This document shows positions 44,866 to 55,300 of a stretch of 64,000 bases of DNA, one piece after another; the stretch's first letter is position 1; each line of letters opens with the position of its first letter. The stretch covers positions 2,666,001 to 2,730,000 of the forward strand of contig CM066303.1 in NCBI GenBank assembly GCA_033807695.1. Reading direction: 5' to 3'. Under the pieces are notes generated by a model. The model made no database searches, was not told where the DNA came from, and saw only the letters and a program-made list of their open reading frames with translations. This stretch comes from Daedaleopsis sinensis. Taxonomy: Eukaryota; Basidiomycota; Agaricomycetes; Polyporales; Polyporaceae. Both the position numbers and the translations under genes were made by a program.

Positions 44866-46380
44866 ATGACGGCACCGTCAGAGGATAACCTGAAAAGTGC
44901 ATTGCTCGCGCTCAAGGCGGAAAATCCATCGCTCGGTGTTCCCAAAATCCATGCGCTACTCGTCTCCGCGCATCCAGAGTGGACTGTGAGCGAGAAACGC
45001 GCGCGCAAGATCTTGCAAAATGAGGGCCTGGTCCAGAACGCGACAACAGTTAGGGCTGTTCCTGGTGCGGTGTACCCAAGTTCCAAGGTGATGGAAGGGC
45101 TGGATGTTGCAAAATGGACAACCAAGGTCGAGGTCAAGTACTTTGGCAAGGCGAAGGGTAAAGGTTTGGTCGCAAAGGATGCGATCGCGGAGGGCGAGGC
45201 GATTTGGAAGGAAGACCCATTCATCCTTGCGCCGGAGTGGTGAGTCTTCTACTCGCCCAGTCTATAATCTGCCCAAGCAGGCCATTCTAACGTGGATGTA
45301 TCCTCTCAAACCAGGAACATCTACGATCTTCAGATGTCCTCACATGCATGCGGGCACTGCTCGACCCCGCTAACATCCTCCCCGCTCGTCGTCCCCTGTT
45401 CCGCATCAACTTCGTCCACGCCGTGCCCGGTGCGCTTCTGTAGCCGTCTCTGCCTGTCGCGATCCGGGCGCACACATCCTCTGCTCTGCGCGTCCCGCAA
45501 CCCGGCGTCAGCCCCACTTTTGCACTTCGCCCGTCGGAACGAATGGCAGACGCTCCACGCGCTCGCGCAATGCACGGCACGCATCCTCCTGACGTACCAA
45601 CAGGATGAGGCTGCGTTCAAGGAGGATTGGGACACGGAGCGTGCCTTGGCGCAGCTCGGAATGGAGGAACGAGCGAAGAGCGGATCGTGCGTAGACTTCT
45701 TCGTCCGATGATGGTGTGATCTATCTAACTGCCCCTTGTCGGTATCTGCGCATATGTAGGCTAGGTGCGGAGCCAGATAGAGCGATGTGGAAACGGGCGC
45801 ATAAATACTACGTACAAGCGTTCCAGGAGCCAGCGACCGACGTGGAGAAGAAGCGGCTTGCGAAGCTGCTCAAGAAAGAGCTCCCCAAGGACGTCGTCGA
45901 TACGCTGTTCGAGTACGATGCGTTTCTGTGCTCGCTCGGTCGCATGAACCTCAGTGAGCACGCCCCCTCTCCGGACTCTCAGCCCCCACCCCTGATGTGC
46001 CACCCGCGTCTCTTACAGACCTTGAAGCACACGGTGGCCTCTACGTGCTGCACTCACACCTCAACCACGCATGTTCCCCGAACGTCTCCGTGCGCCACTT
46101 CGACCAGCGCACTGCGCTCTCGCGCATCACGCTCGTCGCGAAGCGCAACATCTCCTCCGGCGAAGAGCTTTTCATCACGTACGTGAACCCCGAGCTCCCG
46201 CTCGAGCAGCGCAGGCGGAGCCTCATGGAGTGGGGTTTTGGGAAGTGCAGGTGCGCGCGGTGTGTGCAGGAGGAGCGCGAACGCGGTGCGGTAGGCGACA
46301 CGGCCGGCGCAGGTGGTGAGGCGAACGCAGAGAAAGCTGATCTCGAGGCCGAGCTGAAGGCCGGGCTAGGTGTGATGTAG
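44866..46380 (+). CDS. SET5: SET-domain lysine methyltransferase, Set5/SMYD-like
   Basis: Predicted protein-lysine methyltransferase; yeast Set5 methylates histone H4 lysines 5, 8 and 12. Exons 44866-45239, 45315-45686, 45760-45953 and 46019-46380 sum to 433 residues with agreeing phases. The SET domain is split: the N-terminal SET strand (KYFGKAKGKGLVAKDAIAEG, then EAIWKEDPF) comes first. A cysteine/histidine-rich MYND-like insert (SHACGHC ... FCSRLC ... HPLLC) follows, then the catalytic half with NHACSPN and GEELFITYVNPELP. The post-SET cysteines are GKCRCARC. The N-terminal ~75 residues have a helical, Ala-rich make-up. The gene is divergent from the oxidoreductase remnant and converges on the ALKBH6 gene, with only 134 bp between stop codons. 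Confidence 0.88.
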
Positions 46381-46514
46381 AGGAGAGGAGAGGATAGTGC
46401 ATCTCGCTACACCGTTCAAATAACTTTAACTGCACGATAGATGCTGTACAATTACCATACGTTGACGTTGTACTCGCTGCTGTTGTGTACCGTTCCAGAC
46501 CCCAAGACCGCCCG

Positions 46515-47795
46515 CTACCCCCTTAACTTCCGGAACAGCGCCCCGCCCGCCGCGGTGACCCTCTCCACATCCCTGCACGTCAGGCTGTACCGCAGCCCGC
46601 GCTCGAGCGTGCCGCCCTCGCACACCGCAGTCCGCGCCGCCTGCTCGCGCAGCAGACCCGCGTTCGCGATCTTCTCCCCGGGGGAGCGGCCCCCGGGCGC
46701 GAAGCTATCCTCCGTCGCCTCGTCGATCCCGTGCAGGTGCGCGCTGTAGAGCGCGGCGGTCGTGATCACCAGGCTGCGAGGCTCGAGCAGGAGCGTGAGC
46801 ACCGGCGTGGGGTCGATCGGGCGGCCGGTCCCGGACGTCCCCGGGCCCATGCCTGTGGGTGTAGGGACCGCCCCGGGGGGCGTTGCGTCCGGTGCGGATG
46901 TGGATGTTTGAGGATCTTGGTTCTGTGGGGAGGGACCTCTGTCGGGCTCCATACCCGGAGAGCGCTCGTCGGCGGCGTATTGGTAGTAGTGGAAGACCGT
47001 GTGCGTGCCAAGGGAGAGGGTGGCTACGACAGGATGGTACGCTGGTCCGTCTTCGTGCGGCTAGGGCAGGGCGCGAGTTGGTCCGCGTGAGTGTCGCTGG
47101 CGACGACCTAGGGTTCCGACGGGTTGAGCTATGCGACTCACCATGATCCCCTGGCCGGGCGCATACTGTCGGAGGAGAGTGAGAATCCATCGACCCAGAT
47201 TGCACTGCATAAACGGGCAAGAGGATGACGTACCTCGTTCATGATGATGTGGTTCGGCTGTCCGTGCGCGGACCCTTTGAACACGCCCGTGTCCCGTATC
47301 CGTCCGATGATGTCAGGACTGCAGAGAACGTTCGGACGTTGCACGGTGAGAGCCAGCACTGGGCGCGACGCCATCATGAGGATGGATGGACGCACTAGGT
47401 GCTCACAAAAGCAGGCATGTCTTGCGGGATCAACATTTTCTTCACGGTCAGATCGCCACCTATCGCGCGCGTCAGTTCAGCTTGGGAGTCCGCAGTAGTG
47501 CAGATGAGATACATGCCCCATGTCTGAAGCCTGGGGATGTTCTGTCAGTCGGGTCTTGTGGGTATGCAACGGGCGCGAGACAATGAACGTGCCTTCGGTT
47601 GGCGAGCCGCTTCCACCAGGGTTGAGGAGCGTCTTCTATCTGTAGCATAGAATTATCAGTACTTGTATCATGTTCAGCTCCGTGAGTGTGTCTGCTGACT
47701 TTACGGATGAGGTACTCTTCTTCGTCCTCGGTCACGAACTCAGGTATGTAGTACGTGGAGGACGTTCCAGGTACTAGGTATTCATCCATGTTCAT
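46515..47795 (-). CDS. ALKBH6-like 2-oxoglutarate/Fe(II) dioxygenase
   Basis: AlkB-family oxygenase of the ALKBH6 group, thought to act on nucleic acids. Exons 47795-47700, 47639-47593, 47530-47517, 47459-47396, 47318-47234, 47165-47142 and 47060-46515 yield 291 residues in a continuous frame. Key parts are the substrate-lid segment RRLQTWGG, then GQPNHIIMNEYAPGQGIM, and the iron ligands H-x-D in MPHEDGPAYHPVVATLSLG. The distal His is in HLHGI, and the 2-oxoglutarate arginine region is RGLRYSLTCRDVER. A Pro/Thr/Gly-rich insert (about 80 residues after QYAADERS) is an addition to the family fold. Introns 2 and 3, flanking a 14 nt exon, begin with GC rather than GT. GT alternatives give a stop codon and lose the conserved segment. 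The first donor (gtcagc) is also weak. Confidence 0.87.
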
Positions 47796-48146
47796 GTCGA
47801 TTGTGTAAAAATTGCCTTACTAATCGTCCCAAAATTGGAGGTGAGTGTACCAAGGATCTCGTTCTGAAGACCGACAAATCCTTGTGGTAGTTTACGCTCA
47901 AATTGGCTGCTGCGGAAACGCCACAAAGGAAGTACACCAAGAACGGAAATACAGACGCCCCTGCTCCAAGCAAGAACTTGCAGTTCAAGGGCTACAAGTC
48001 GGCAAGCGTGATGAAGTTCCGATTATAACATGACTTATATATTAGCTGACGATGCCAACGCAATACTTACAAGATACCTATACAGTACACAAGAGAGACG
48101 ACCGTGCATGTCCACAATGATTAGCATGAAAAACCGTTAGAATAAG
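47796..48146. other. Short intergenic region
   Basis: 350 bp between the ALKBH6-like start and the BAG-protein stop. No gene or repeat is seen; AT-richer than its neighbours, as expected of a promoter. Confidence 0.5.
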
Positions 48147-50588
48147 TTACGCGGCGTCCGACTCGACGTCGGACCAGTCGCTGTCCTTCTGCGCGGCCTC
48201 CAGCTCCTCCCGGCTGATTATCTCCAGCTCGTCCTCCCCACTCGAGCCGTTCGACGCCCGCCGCTTGCGCTCCGACTCATCCTCGGCCAGAGGCGTCGAC
48301 GCAAGCAAGAACGTGTCCACGGGGCCCTCGGTCGACGATGGGGCCAGCGACATCGTTGGCGTTGTAATGGAGGGACGGGCTGCGGGCAACGTGGACGTCA
48401 GCACGGGTACCTCAACCTCAGCAGGGGCGACTCGGAGCTCGTCGACGGCGGTGGCGGTGGGAGACGGGAGCGCGGTGTTGGCCGTGACGAATGTCGCGTC
48501 GGTGACATCGGTCGCTGTGGACAGCTCGCGGGAGATCGCCTCGGGTGCCTGCGCCAAAACCCCCAGGCGAGACCAGGGTGCCAAGGCAGTATCGATAGGA
48601 AGAGGTGTATCGATGCGCTCGGAGGGCACGGCTGCCGGCTCCTCGGGGAGCATGAAAGGCGTCGTGGTGTCGGTCTCCTGGTTGGGAGATGGCAACTCAA
48701 CGATCATCTCGGACGGAGAGGAATTGACGGGGTCGCTCGAGTCGTCCGTGGCTGAAGAGAACAGGTTTGTTTCGGAAGAGCGGTCGTCGGGAGAATGGCC
48801 ATACTCCTGGAAGGCGGATGGCTCTTCGTGGGTGACAGCGGTGTAATGGAGCTCGTCGGCAACAGAGGCAGGCTCGAGGACGAGCGCATGTGGGCTGGTG
48901 AGAGTAGCCTCAGCCTTCAGCGCGTCGCCGTCGGAGGAGCCGATCGCAGCCTCGGCAGACGAAAATTCGGCGACGGGGACCTCGGATGCGGCAGCATCGA
49001 CCGAGGAGGACTCGGCGACGGCAACCTCTGCGGACAACGCTCCCCTCGAGAGCTCCTCAGCACCGATGGGTACGTCGCTCGCACGCTTCGTCCGCTCCCT
49101 GCTCCGCTCGCGCTCCCTCTCCCTGCTAGCCTCTATCCTGCGCTCCATCGTCTCCAGCGCACGCTCGACCTCCTTCACGACCTCCTTGCGACGTCCACGG
49201 ACCTCCAGATCGCCGTTACTCTCCACCGAGTCGAGGCGAGCAAGAAGGGCGTTGAGCGCATGCTCGTACGCGTGCAGCGGGCTGTTGTTGGGAGAGTATG
49301 CAAGCGGGCCGGGCTCGTCGGACGGCGCCTCCGACTCGGACTCGGACTCCGTGATGGGGTGCACGAAGTCCAGCTGGTCGGGGAACTCGAACGTGCCCTC
49401 GAGCTGCCGGAGCGCGTCTTCGATCTCCTTGATTTCAGTCAGTGAGAGTCGGCGCGCACGGCGAGCGTGGTAGAACTTGAGCAGCTTGGCGGCCACAGCG
49501 GGAGGCAGCACGGGCGTACGGTGCAGGGCTGTGCCGGACTCCGAGTGTTGGGAAGGAGCCGCGGTGTCAGGAACGGCGGCGGCAAGTGGCTGGGATGGAG
49601 TAGGGATGGGTGGCTCTGATGTCGCAGGAATAGGTTCCTGGACGATCTGCGTGCGTTCCTTCCTGGGAACGGAGGGTCCGGCGACGGGCTGTTGGTCCTG
49701 GGGCTTCGAGATGTCGAAGAGATCGGAGTAGAGGATAAGAAGGGACTCCTGGATGTCGGGGTCGGTCTCGTCGCGGATCCGCGCCTCAAGCTCGTCCTTG
49801 AACGTCGGAAGCTTGGTCGTAGAGGTATCGACCTTCTGAGAAGTAGCGAGAGACTGCGCTACGGGAACGTCAACAGCCTTGCCCTTGCCCTTGCGGTCGA
49901 CTGGGTCACCGGAAACCACGGGTTGGGTGATTGGCGTGCGTGCGAGCGAAGGACCGTTCTGATAGAGCAAAGAGATCAGCCCGTGATCGTGTCTTCTGTA
50001 ATGAGATGAACTGACCTGCCGAATATGAGTGGTCGAGGGACGAGCTGGAGTGGGGTGGTTAGGCTCTACGGTAGAGCGCAAACCAAGTAAAGCGAACAGA
50101 ACCTCTCGTTGTGCTTGTGCTTGGGCGCGTTGTGCGCGGGCGAGTCGTTCCGCTTCTTGGTGAGCTTCAGCAACGCGCTGGAGAGCGACAAAGGCACGGT
50201 GACGTTCCGCTTCTCGGTGAGCTTCTGCTTCAGCAGCTGCATGCATGCGTTGTGCCTCGCGCTGACGAGCGACAATGGAGCGGCGGCGTTCCTGCTCGCT
50301 CACAGCACTGTGGAGTAGCTCCTCGAATGGATGCATAGGACTCCTTCGCGAGGTGTACTCAGACGACCAGGCAGGCACGGAGGTGCTACGGTGCCAATCG
50401 CCACAAGCAACCTGCTGTTGTCGGTGAAGTCCATGACTGCGTCGCCTCTGAATGGCTTCGACCCGAGCGTGGGCAACTGCGTAGTCGGAGGCGGCTTGGC
50501 GAGCCACCGAGTCTAGGAAGTCAAGCTCCGAGTACAGGCTCAACGTGACGGGCTGGAACGGGGGTTGGACTGGGGTAAAGAAGAGCAT
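48147..50588 (-). CDS. BAG-domain protein with long coiled-coil and Ser/Glu-rich tail
   Basis: Probable Hsp70 co-chaperone. It is an intronless frame of 813 codons from the Met at 50588; an in-frame Met at 50642 is possible, but the later one begins MLFFTPVQPP and lies about 75 bp from a TATA element. The N-terminal region has Ala/Arg/Glu-rich helix with EAHREAERHRAF-type heptads. Next is a segment (FKDELEARIRDETDPDIQES, then LLILYSDLF) and a BAG-like helix pair, HALNALLARLDSVESNGDLE then RGRRKEVVKEVERALETME. After that the protein is mostly disordered and rich in Ser, Glu, Val and Pro, ending EELEAAQKDSDWSDVESDAA. The BAG assignment rests on the LD.V.S.G...R.RKE pattern and is moderate; I cannot confirm the nucleotide-exchange contacts. 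Confidence 0.72.
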   Translation of the reverse strand: MLFFTPVQPPFQPVTLSLYSELDFLDSVARQAASDYAVAHARVEAIQRRRSHGLHRQQQVACGDWHRSTSVPAWSSEYTSRRSPMHPFEELLHSAVSEQERRRSIVARQREAQRMHAAAEAEAHREAERHRAFVALQRVAEAHQEAERLARAQRAQAQAQREVLFALLGLRSTVEPNHPTPARPSTTHIRQVSSSHYRRHDHGLISLLYQNGPSLARTPITQPVVSGDPVDRKGKGKAVDVPVAQSLATSQKVDTSTTKLPTFKDELEARIRDETDPDIQESLLILYSDLFDISKPQDQQPVAGPSVPRKERTQIVQEPIPATSEPPIPTPSQPLAAAVPDTAAPSQHSESGTALHRTPVLPPAVAAKLLKFYHARRARRLSLTEIKEIEDALRQLEGTFEFPDQLDFVHPITESESESEAPSDEPGPLAYSPNNSPLHAYEHALNALLARLDSVESNGDLEVRGRRKEVVKEVERALETMERRIEASRERERERSRERTKRASDVPIGAEELSRGALSAEVAVAESSSVDAAASEVPVAEFSSAEAAIGSSDGDALKAEATLTSPHALVLEPASVADELHYTAVTHEEPSAFQEYGHSPDDRSSETNLFSSATDDSSDPVNSSPSEMIVELPSPNQETDTTTPFMLPEEPAAVPSERIDTPLPIDTALAPWSRLGVLAQAPEAISRELSTATDVTDATFVTANTALPSPTATAVDELRVAPAEVEVPVLTSTLPAARPSITTPTMSLAPSSTEGPVDTFLLASTPLAEDESERKRRASNGSSGEDELEIISREELEAAQKDSDWSDVESDAA

Positions 50589-50657
50589 GTCGAAGGGTGG
50601 TCGATGGTGGTATGTGGATAGAAGATGAAGGCAAGCGGCCAACGAGGATGCGTCAAG

Positions 50658-50666
50658 TTATATAGA
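50658..50666 (-). promoter_or_regulatory. TATA box candidate for the BAG gene
   Basis: On the minus strand, ctatataac lies about 70 bp upstream of the chosen start codon (50588). It supports that start over the more upstream Met at 50642, which would be only about 16 bp away. Confidence 0.45.
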
Positions 50667-50999
50667 TCGCTGCAGCAGCGATTGCTAAGCATATGGGGAC
50701 GCGTCGACTGAACGCGCGTCGCTTCGTGAGTCATTGTGGGCTGACGTGGTCGTCAAAGCTGTGGCAGGCCGAGTCTGCGCAGTGGTCGAACTTGCTAGAC
50801 CTCTTGTTTTCCTGAGTGGCAGTGCAATTGCGAAAGCGCCAGAAAACGCTAGAGATTCGTGACGTGATCAGGATGACGTGAAATAAAATCGCGGATAACA
50901 CCAGACAATTTTCTTCTAAGCACATACGGACCGGATGAAGGGGGAAAAGAGGAAGATATAGAACGAGATAGCGTCGGAGAGGACCGCGCTAATGGGTAT
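50667..50999. other. Intergenic, between BAG gene and FunK1 remnant
   Basis: About 330 bp with no gene seen. Part is presumably 3' flank of the FunK1 remnant. Confidence 0.45.
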
Positions 51000-51897
51000 T
51001 CAGTATTTGATACGCTTGGGAGGTGTCGTCCGAGTCCGAGTCGGTTCCTCCGCAGCATCGTACCCATGCTCCTCCCGAATTCGCTTCCTCCCACTGCTGG
51101 CACTGGAGCTAGACAGGACAGGGCTCGACGACTGTGACGGTATAGCTCGTAATCCTTGACCAAACCCGCCGCCGGTCGACGAGCCAGCCTCCGAGTGAGT
51201 CTCTGAGTTGGCGTCCATGGCTATCGCGTTCTCTACATCATCCGCTTGCTCTTCTCCATCGTCCATCTCGTCCTTGGACCCCACGTTGTCCTCGTTCTCG
51301 GACCCACGCTCCTGGGTGTCTTCTTGTTCGAGCTCATCGGGCACATCGCGAGGTATGACGTATCCCGCGATATCCGCATCCTGCGCAAAGTGATCAGGGG
51401 GCTGCCATGATCCCGAGGGATTGCAGTTCTCTCCCGCCACGAAGTGTTTCTTCGGTCGCCTGTCGGGGAGCTTGTCGCGTGGGGGCCAGCGGTAACTCTG
51501 GAGAGTGTCGCGCAACAGGCGCACCATGGGTTGGTGAATGTGCAAATTCTCGGCAAGCCTGTCGGTCTTCTCCGAGACAAGATGCGAATGCGAGGGATCG
51601 GAGGAAAGGGAGGGTTGGGGGTCAACCTGGTTGGGAAGTTCCGCGTCCTGAGCGCCGTTTTGCAGACCCTCCCGTGATTTTGGAGCATCGTTGTTCGAAT
51701 TAGAACCCAAGTTTTCGTCTTCCTCATCCGAGACATCGGTCAAATCAGTATACACCTTCGCTTCCACGCTGTCATCCTCCGAGTCGAGGCTTTGAAGGAG
51801 CGGCTGTGCGACTATGTCGGATGCGTAATGTGCCTGGAGCCAACCAAGAAGGGTCTGGATGATGTTATTGAGTGGATGGTTCCGAGTAGACGGGACA

Positions 51898-52380
51898 TGT
51901 TGAGGGTTATGGGCGATAAGCAGAGATCTAGTGCGTGTGACGCAGAGGTTAGTCTCACGCGTTCTTGGAGTGAACGAGTATATGTATTAAGCTAACCTAG
52001 TGCGTGTGACGCAGAGGTTAGTCTACATATAGTAGTAAGTATAAGTGAGTAAACATAATGCGATGTGGGGGCTCACCTCACGCGTTCTTGGAGTGAACGA
52101 GTGAGTGAGCACCCCCGCAGGCCCTGGCTTTATATAGCGTTTGCCCTAGGCCTAATAGTAGTGAGTCGAAAGTAAAGTAATCGAAATGGTAGGTGCAGTA
52201 GAGCGTGGGAAGGGGTTTGCAGATCGACATGATCGGCGTCTAGGCTGCCTAAAGAGGAGGCGGCGTGTATCGAACGTCGCCTGGACTCGGCGAGGCAGCT
52301 GCGTGCGGTTTGAGCCCGCGCGTCGAGTCCGACCGGCCGCCGGACTGCGTAAGCGCAATCCGTCACCGTCGTCCTCAACA
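51898..52380 (-). repeat. 3' LTR (left copy)
   Basis: 483 bp, TGTTGAG...CTCAACA ends. A TATA-like ctatataaag on the minus strand lies at about 52129-52137. Internal direct repeats: ctagtgcgtgtgacgcagag-type 28 bp blocks at 51928-51955 and 51997-52024, and a ~26 bp ctcacgcgttcttggagtga block at 51954-51979 and 52077-52102. Confidence 0.97.
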
Positions 52381-52391
52381 CGCCCCCTCAA
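52381..52391 (-). promoter_or_regulatory. Polypurine tract overlapping the polyprotein stop
   Basis: Directly before the 3' LTR the minus strand reads tgagggggcg. Its TGA is the polyprotein stop codon (52388-52390) and the purine run that follows is the likely plus-strand primer. Confidence 0.7.
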
Positions 52392-55300
52392 AACGCGCGC
52401 AGCCCGAAGAGCTCTTGCAAGTGTGTGATTTTCGCGCGACTGAGTGCCTTCGTGAACACGTCGGCTGGCATGTCTTCCGTGCGTCTGTAGCCTAGGACGA
52501 CCTGCTCGTTTTCGATGGCTTCGCGGATGAAGTGAAAGCGAATATCGATATGTTTGGAGCGTGCGTGAAAGGTGTTGTTCTTGGCGAGTTCGATTGCCGA
52601 TTTGTTGTCGGAGTACAGCCGGACGGCGTGCTGCGCGATGTCGGGGTGGACGGCCTCCGAAAGCATCGCACGGATCCATATTGCTTCCTTGGTGGCGTGG
52701 GTAATCGCGATGTATTCTGCCTCGGTTGAGGAGAGCGCGACCACATTCTGCTTCTTCGCCGACCAAGTGATGGCGCCTCCGTCCATGGTGAAGACATATC
52801 CGCTAACAGAGTGACGCGAGGAGTCTGAGGTACCCCAGTCTGAGTCACTGTAGCCAACTAGTCCCTCGCGCGTGCTTCCGTACTCCAGCCAGAGCTCGCG
52901 CGTGCCGATGAGGTATCGCACGACGCGCTTGAGCGCCTCCCAGTGCGCGCGTCCGGGATTACTCATGAATTGCGAGAGCCGGTGTACCGGGAACGCAATG
53001 TCCGGGCGCGTGCCTTGGGCCAGGTACATGAGGGATCCTACGCCTTCGCGGTATGGGATCGTTGCCATGTCGGCGATTTCATCGGGCGTGGTAGGTGATT
53101 GTGACTTGTCTAGACGGGCGCCGGGGTCGAGCGGAGTGGTGACAGACTTGGCGTTCTCGAGGTGGAGACGCTTGATGATCGTGTCTATGTGAGATCGCTG
53201 CGCGAGTCGCAGCGTGGACTTTCGCATGTCGCGCTCGACCTCGATTCCGAGTATCCAACCGACGTTTCCGATGTCCGTCATCTTGAAATGATTTTTGATG
53301 CCTGCTCGGAATTGTTCGATGTAGTCGTCGGTGCCTGTGATGGCGAGATCGTCCACTGACGTAGCGACGATCGACATGGATGAGGTGCCGTCATGCCTGT
53401 AGAAGACGGCGTGATCAGATTCGCATTTGGCCATGTTCAGCTGAGCCATCGCCGCGCAGTACGTCTTGTACCACCCTCGGCCGGCTTGTCGTAGTCCGTA
53501 TAAGGTCTTCTTTAGCTTGCATACGAGGTGTTCCTCGCCCGGCCGTGCAGTCCCAGGCGGTTGTTCCATATAGATGGTCTCTTCGAGCTCTCCGTTGAGG
53601 TAGGCGCTTTTGACGTCCATCTGGATGATGTTCCAACCGTTCCTGGCCGCTATGGAAAAGATCGCGCGTATTGATCCGAGGCGCGCGACTGGGGCAAAGG
53701 TGTCGAAGTAGTCCTGACCGGGCTTTTGTGAGTATCCCTTGGCGACCGCGCGCGCCTTGAACTTCTCGACCTTGCCGTCGGCGTCCCTCTTGATGCGGAA
53801 TACGAACTTGCACCCGATTATGTTTGCTCCTGCGGGTCTGTCAACGAGCTCGTAGGTTCCGTGCTGCTCCAAGTTATTCATTTCCGTCTGTATGGCCTCC
53901 TCCCACTTGCTCCAGTTCTTCGACGCTTTGGCTTGAGTTAGCGTGAGAGGTTCTTCGCCTGCCTCCATGGCTAGGGCTCGAACTTCTTCCGATCCCCAGC
54001 CTCGTTCTGCGTCTGTGTCGGGATCTTGTTTCATCTCGAGGGCTGCTACGGCGCCCATGATGTCTTCGGGCATCAACACTACTGCTGCGAAGATCGTGCC
54101 TGTGGAGTTGCGTGCCGCTCTTCCGTCTGCCGAGCCTAGTCCCTTTTGGATGTCTCGGAGTTTCGCTGAGGGCATCCTGATGCGTTGGCCCCTTCCGGTC
54201 GGTTGCTCGGGTGGAGGAGCCTGTTCGATGATGTGGTCCGACTCAGTGTCGCTCGAGCTGCTTGAGTTGCTCGTCGAGTCGGAGTCCGAACCGTCGTCGG
54301 CGTCCTGAGTGCCAGGTCCCGATGTGTCGGCGACGCCCGTGTCTTGGGTGGCGCTGTCCTTCGGCTGTGCTTGATCGGGCTGTTTTGCATCGGGAGTAGA
54401 TGAGGAGGAATCTGAATCGACCGTCGCCCCCTCACTCAGGACGTCTGGTGGTGGCGCCGCGCGTGTGTTGTCTTCAAATACGAGGTTTCGTTCGGCTGTG
54501 ACGTTCCTCTTGTCTGGCCAGTATACGAGTACGCCGTCCTTGTGTTGTTTGCTGAAGCCGACGAAGTAGCCAGCGCGCGCGCGCGGGTCCAATTTCCCGG
54601 GATGTTCCACGCGGACCCAGACTCGTGTTCCGAAGACGCGGAGCCCCTTGAGGTTCGGTGCCTTGCCAAATCGCGCGAGGAACGGTGAGCGTCCTCCGAG
54701 CGCGGAGTGGCTCGTTCGATTTGTCGTCCAGATTGCGTGTAGGTACGCGTACGGCCAGACCGATTTGGGAAGCGGGCTGTCGATGAGCATTGCGCGGGTT
54801 TTGGCTGCGATGTCACGATTTGCCCGCTCGGCGGTGCCGTTCTGTTCGGGAGTGTCGTGGACTGAGGTCGTGAAGCGTGTGCCGCGGTCTTTGAGGTGCT
54901 GTCGTAGTGCGATGAATTCGCCCCCTCCATCCGAGTGGAGCCATTTGATCTGTTTCCCGTGCTGAGTGAGTAACTGAGCTTCGAGCTCGCGGTACGCGTC
55001 TTCTGCACCGCTCTTTCGCTTGTACGCGAAACCTTCTTTCCATTTGGTGGCTTCGTCGGTGTAGAGCGACGTGTGATGGTTCCCTCCGAGGGATGTCCAA
55101 CCTGGTTCCCAGCTGTCCGCATTGATGCGGTCTCCATATTCCTTCGCGGAACCGTATTCGACGGCGCTGTGGTGTTCTGCGACCTTCGGGATGGGCTTCC
55201 GGGTGATCTTCGCCTGGATGCATATCGGGCACTGTATGTCGGTGCACCGATCGCGGAGTTCGATTCCTTCGACTAGTCCGTTTTCAACCATATCGCGGGC

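Noticed and set aside
47396..47599. GT-AG alternatives for ALKBH6 introns 2 and 3 (gttcat and gtatct donors)
   Set aside because: They lead to a stop codon soon after and destroy the conserved RRLQTWGG segment.
48265..48846. Ser/Val/Gly-rich + frame opposite the BAG gene
   Set aside because: Complement of a biased Ser/Glu/Val coding region; no start context or splice support.
54436..55137. 233-codon minus frame inside the copia element as a separate gene
   Set aside because: Shadow of the integrase region of the single long polyprotein frame.
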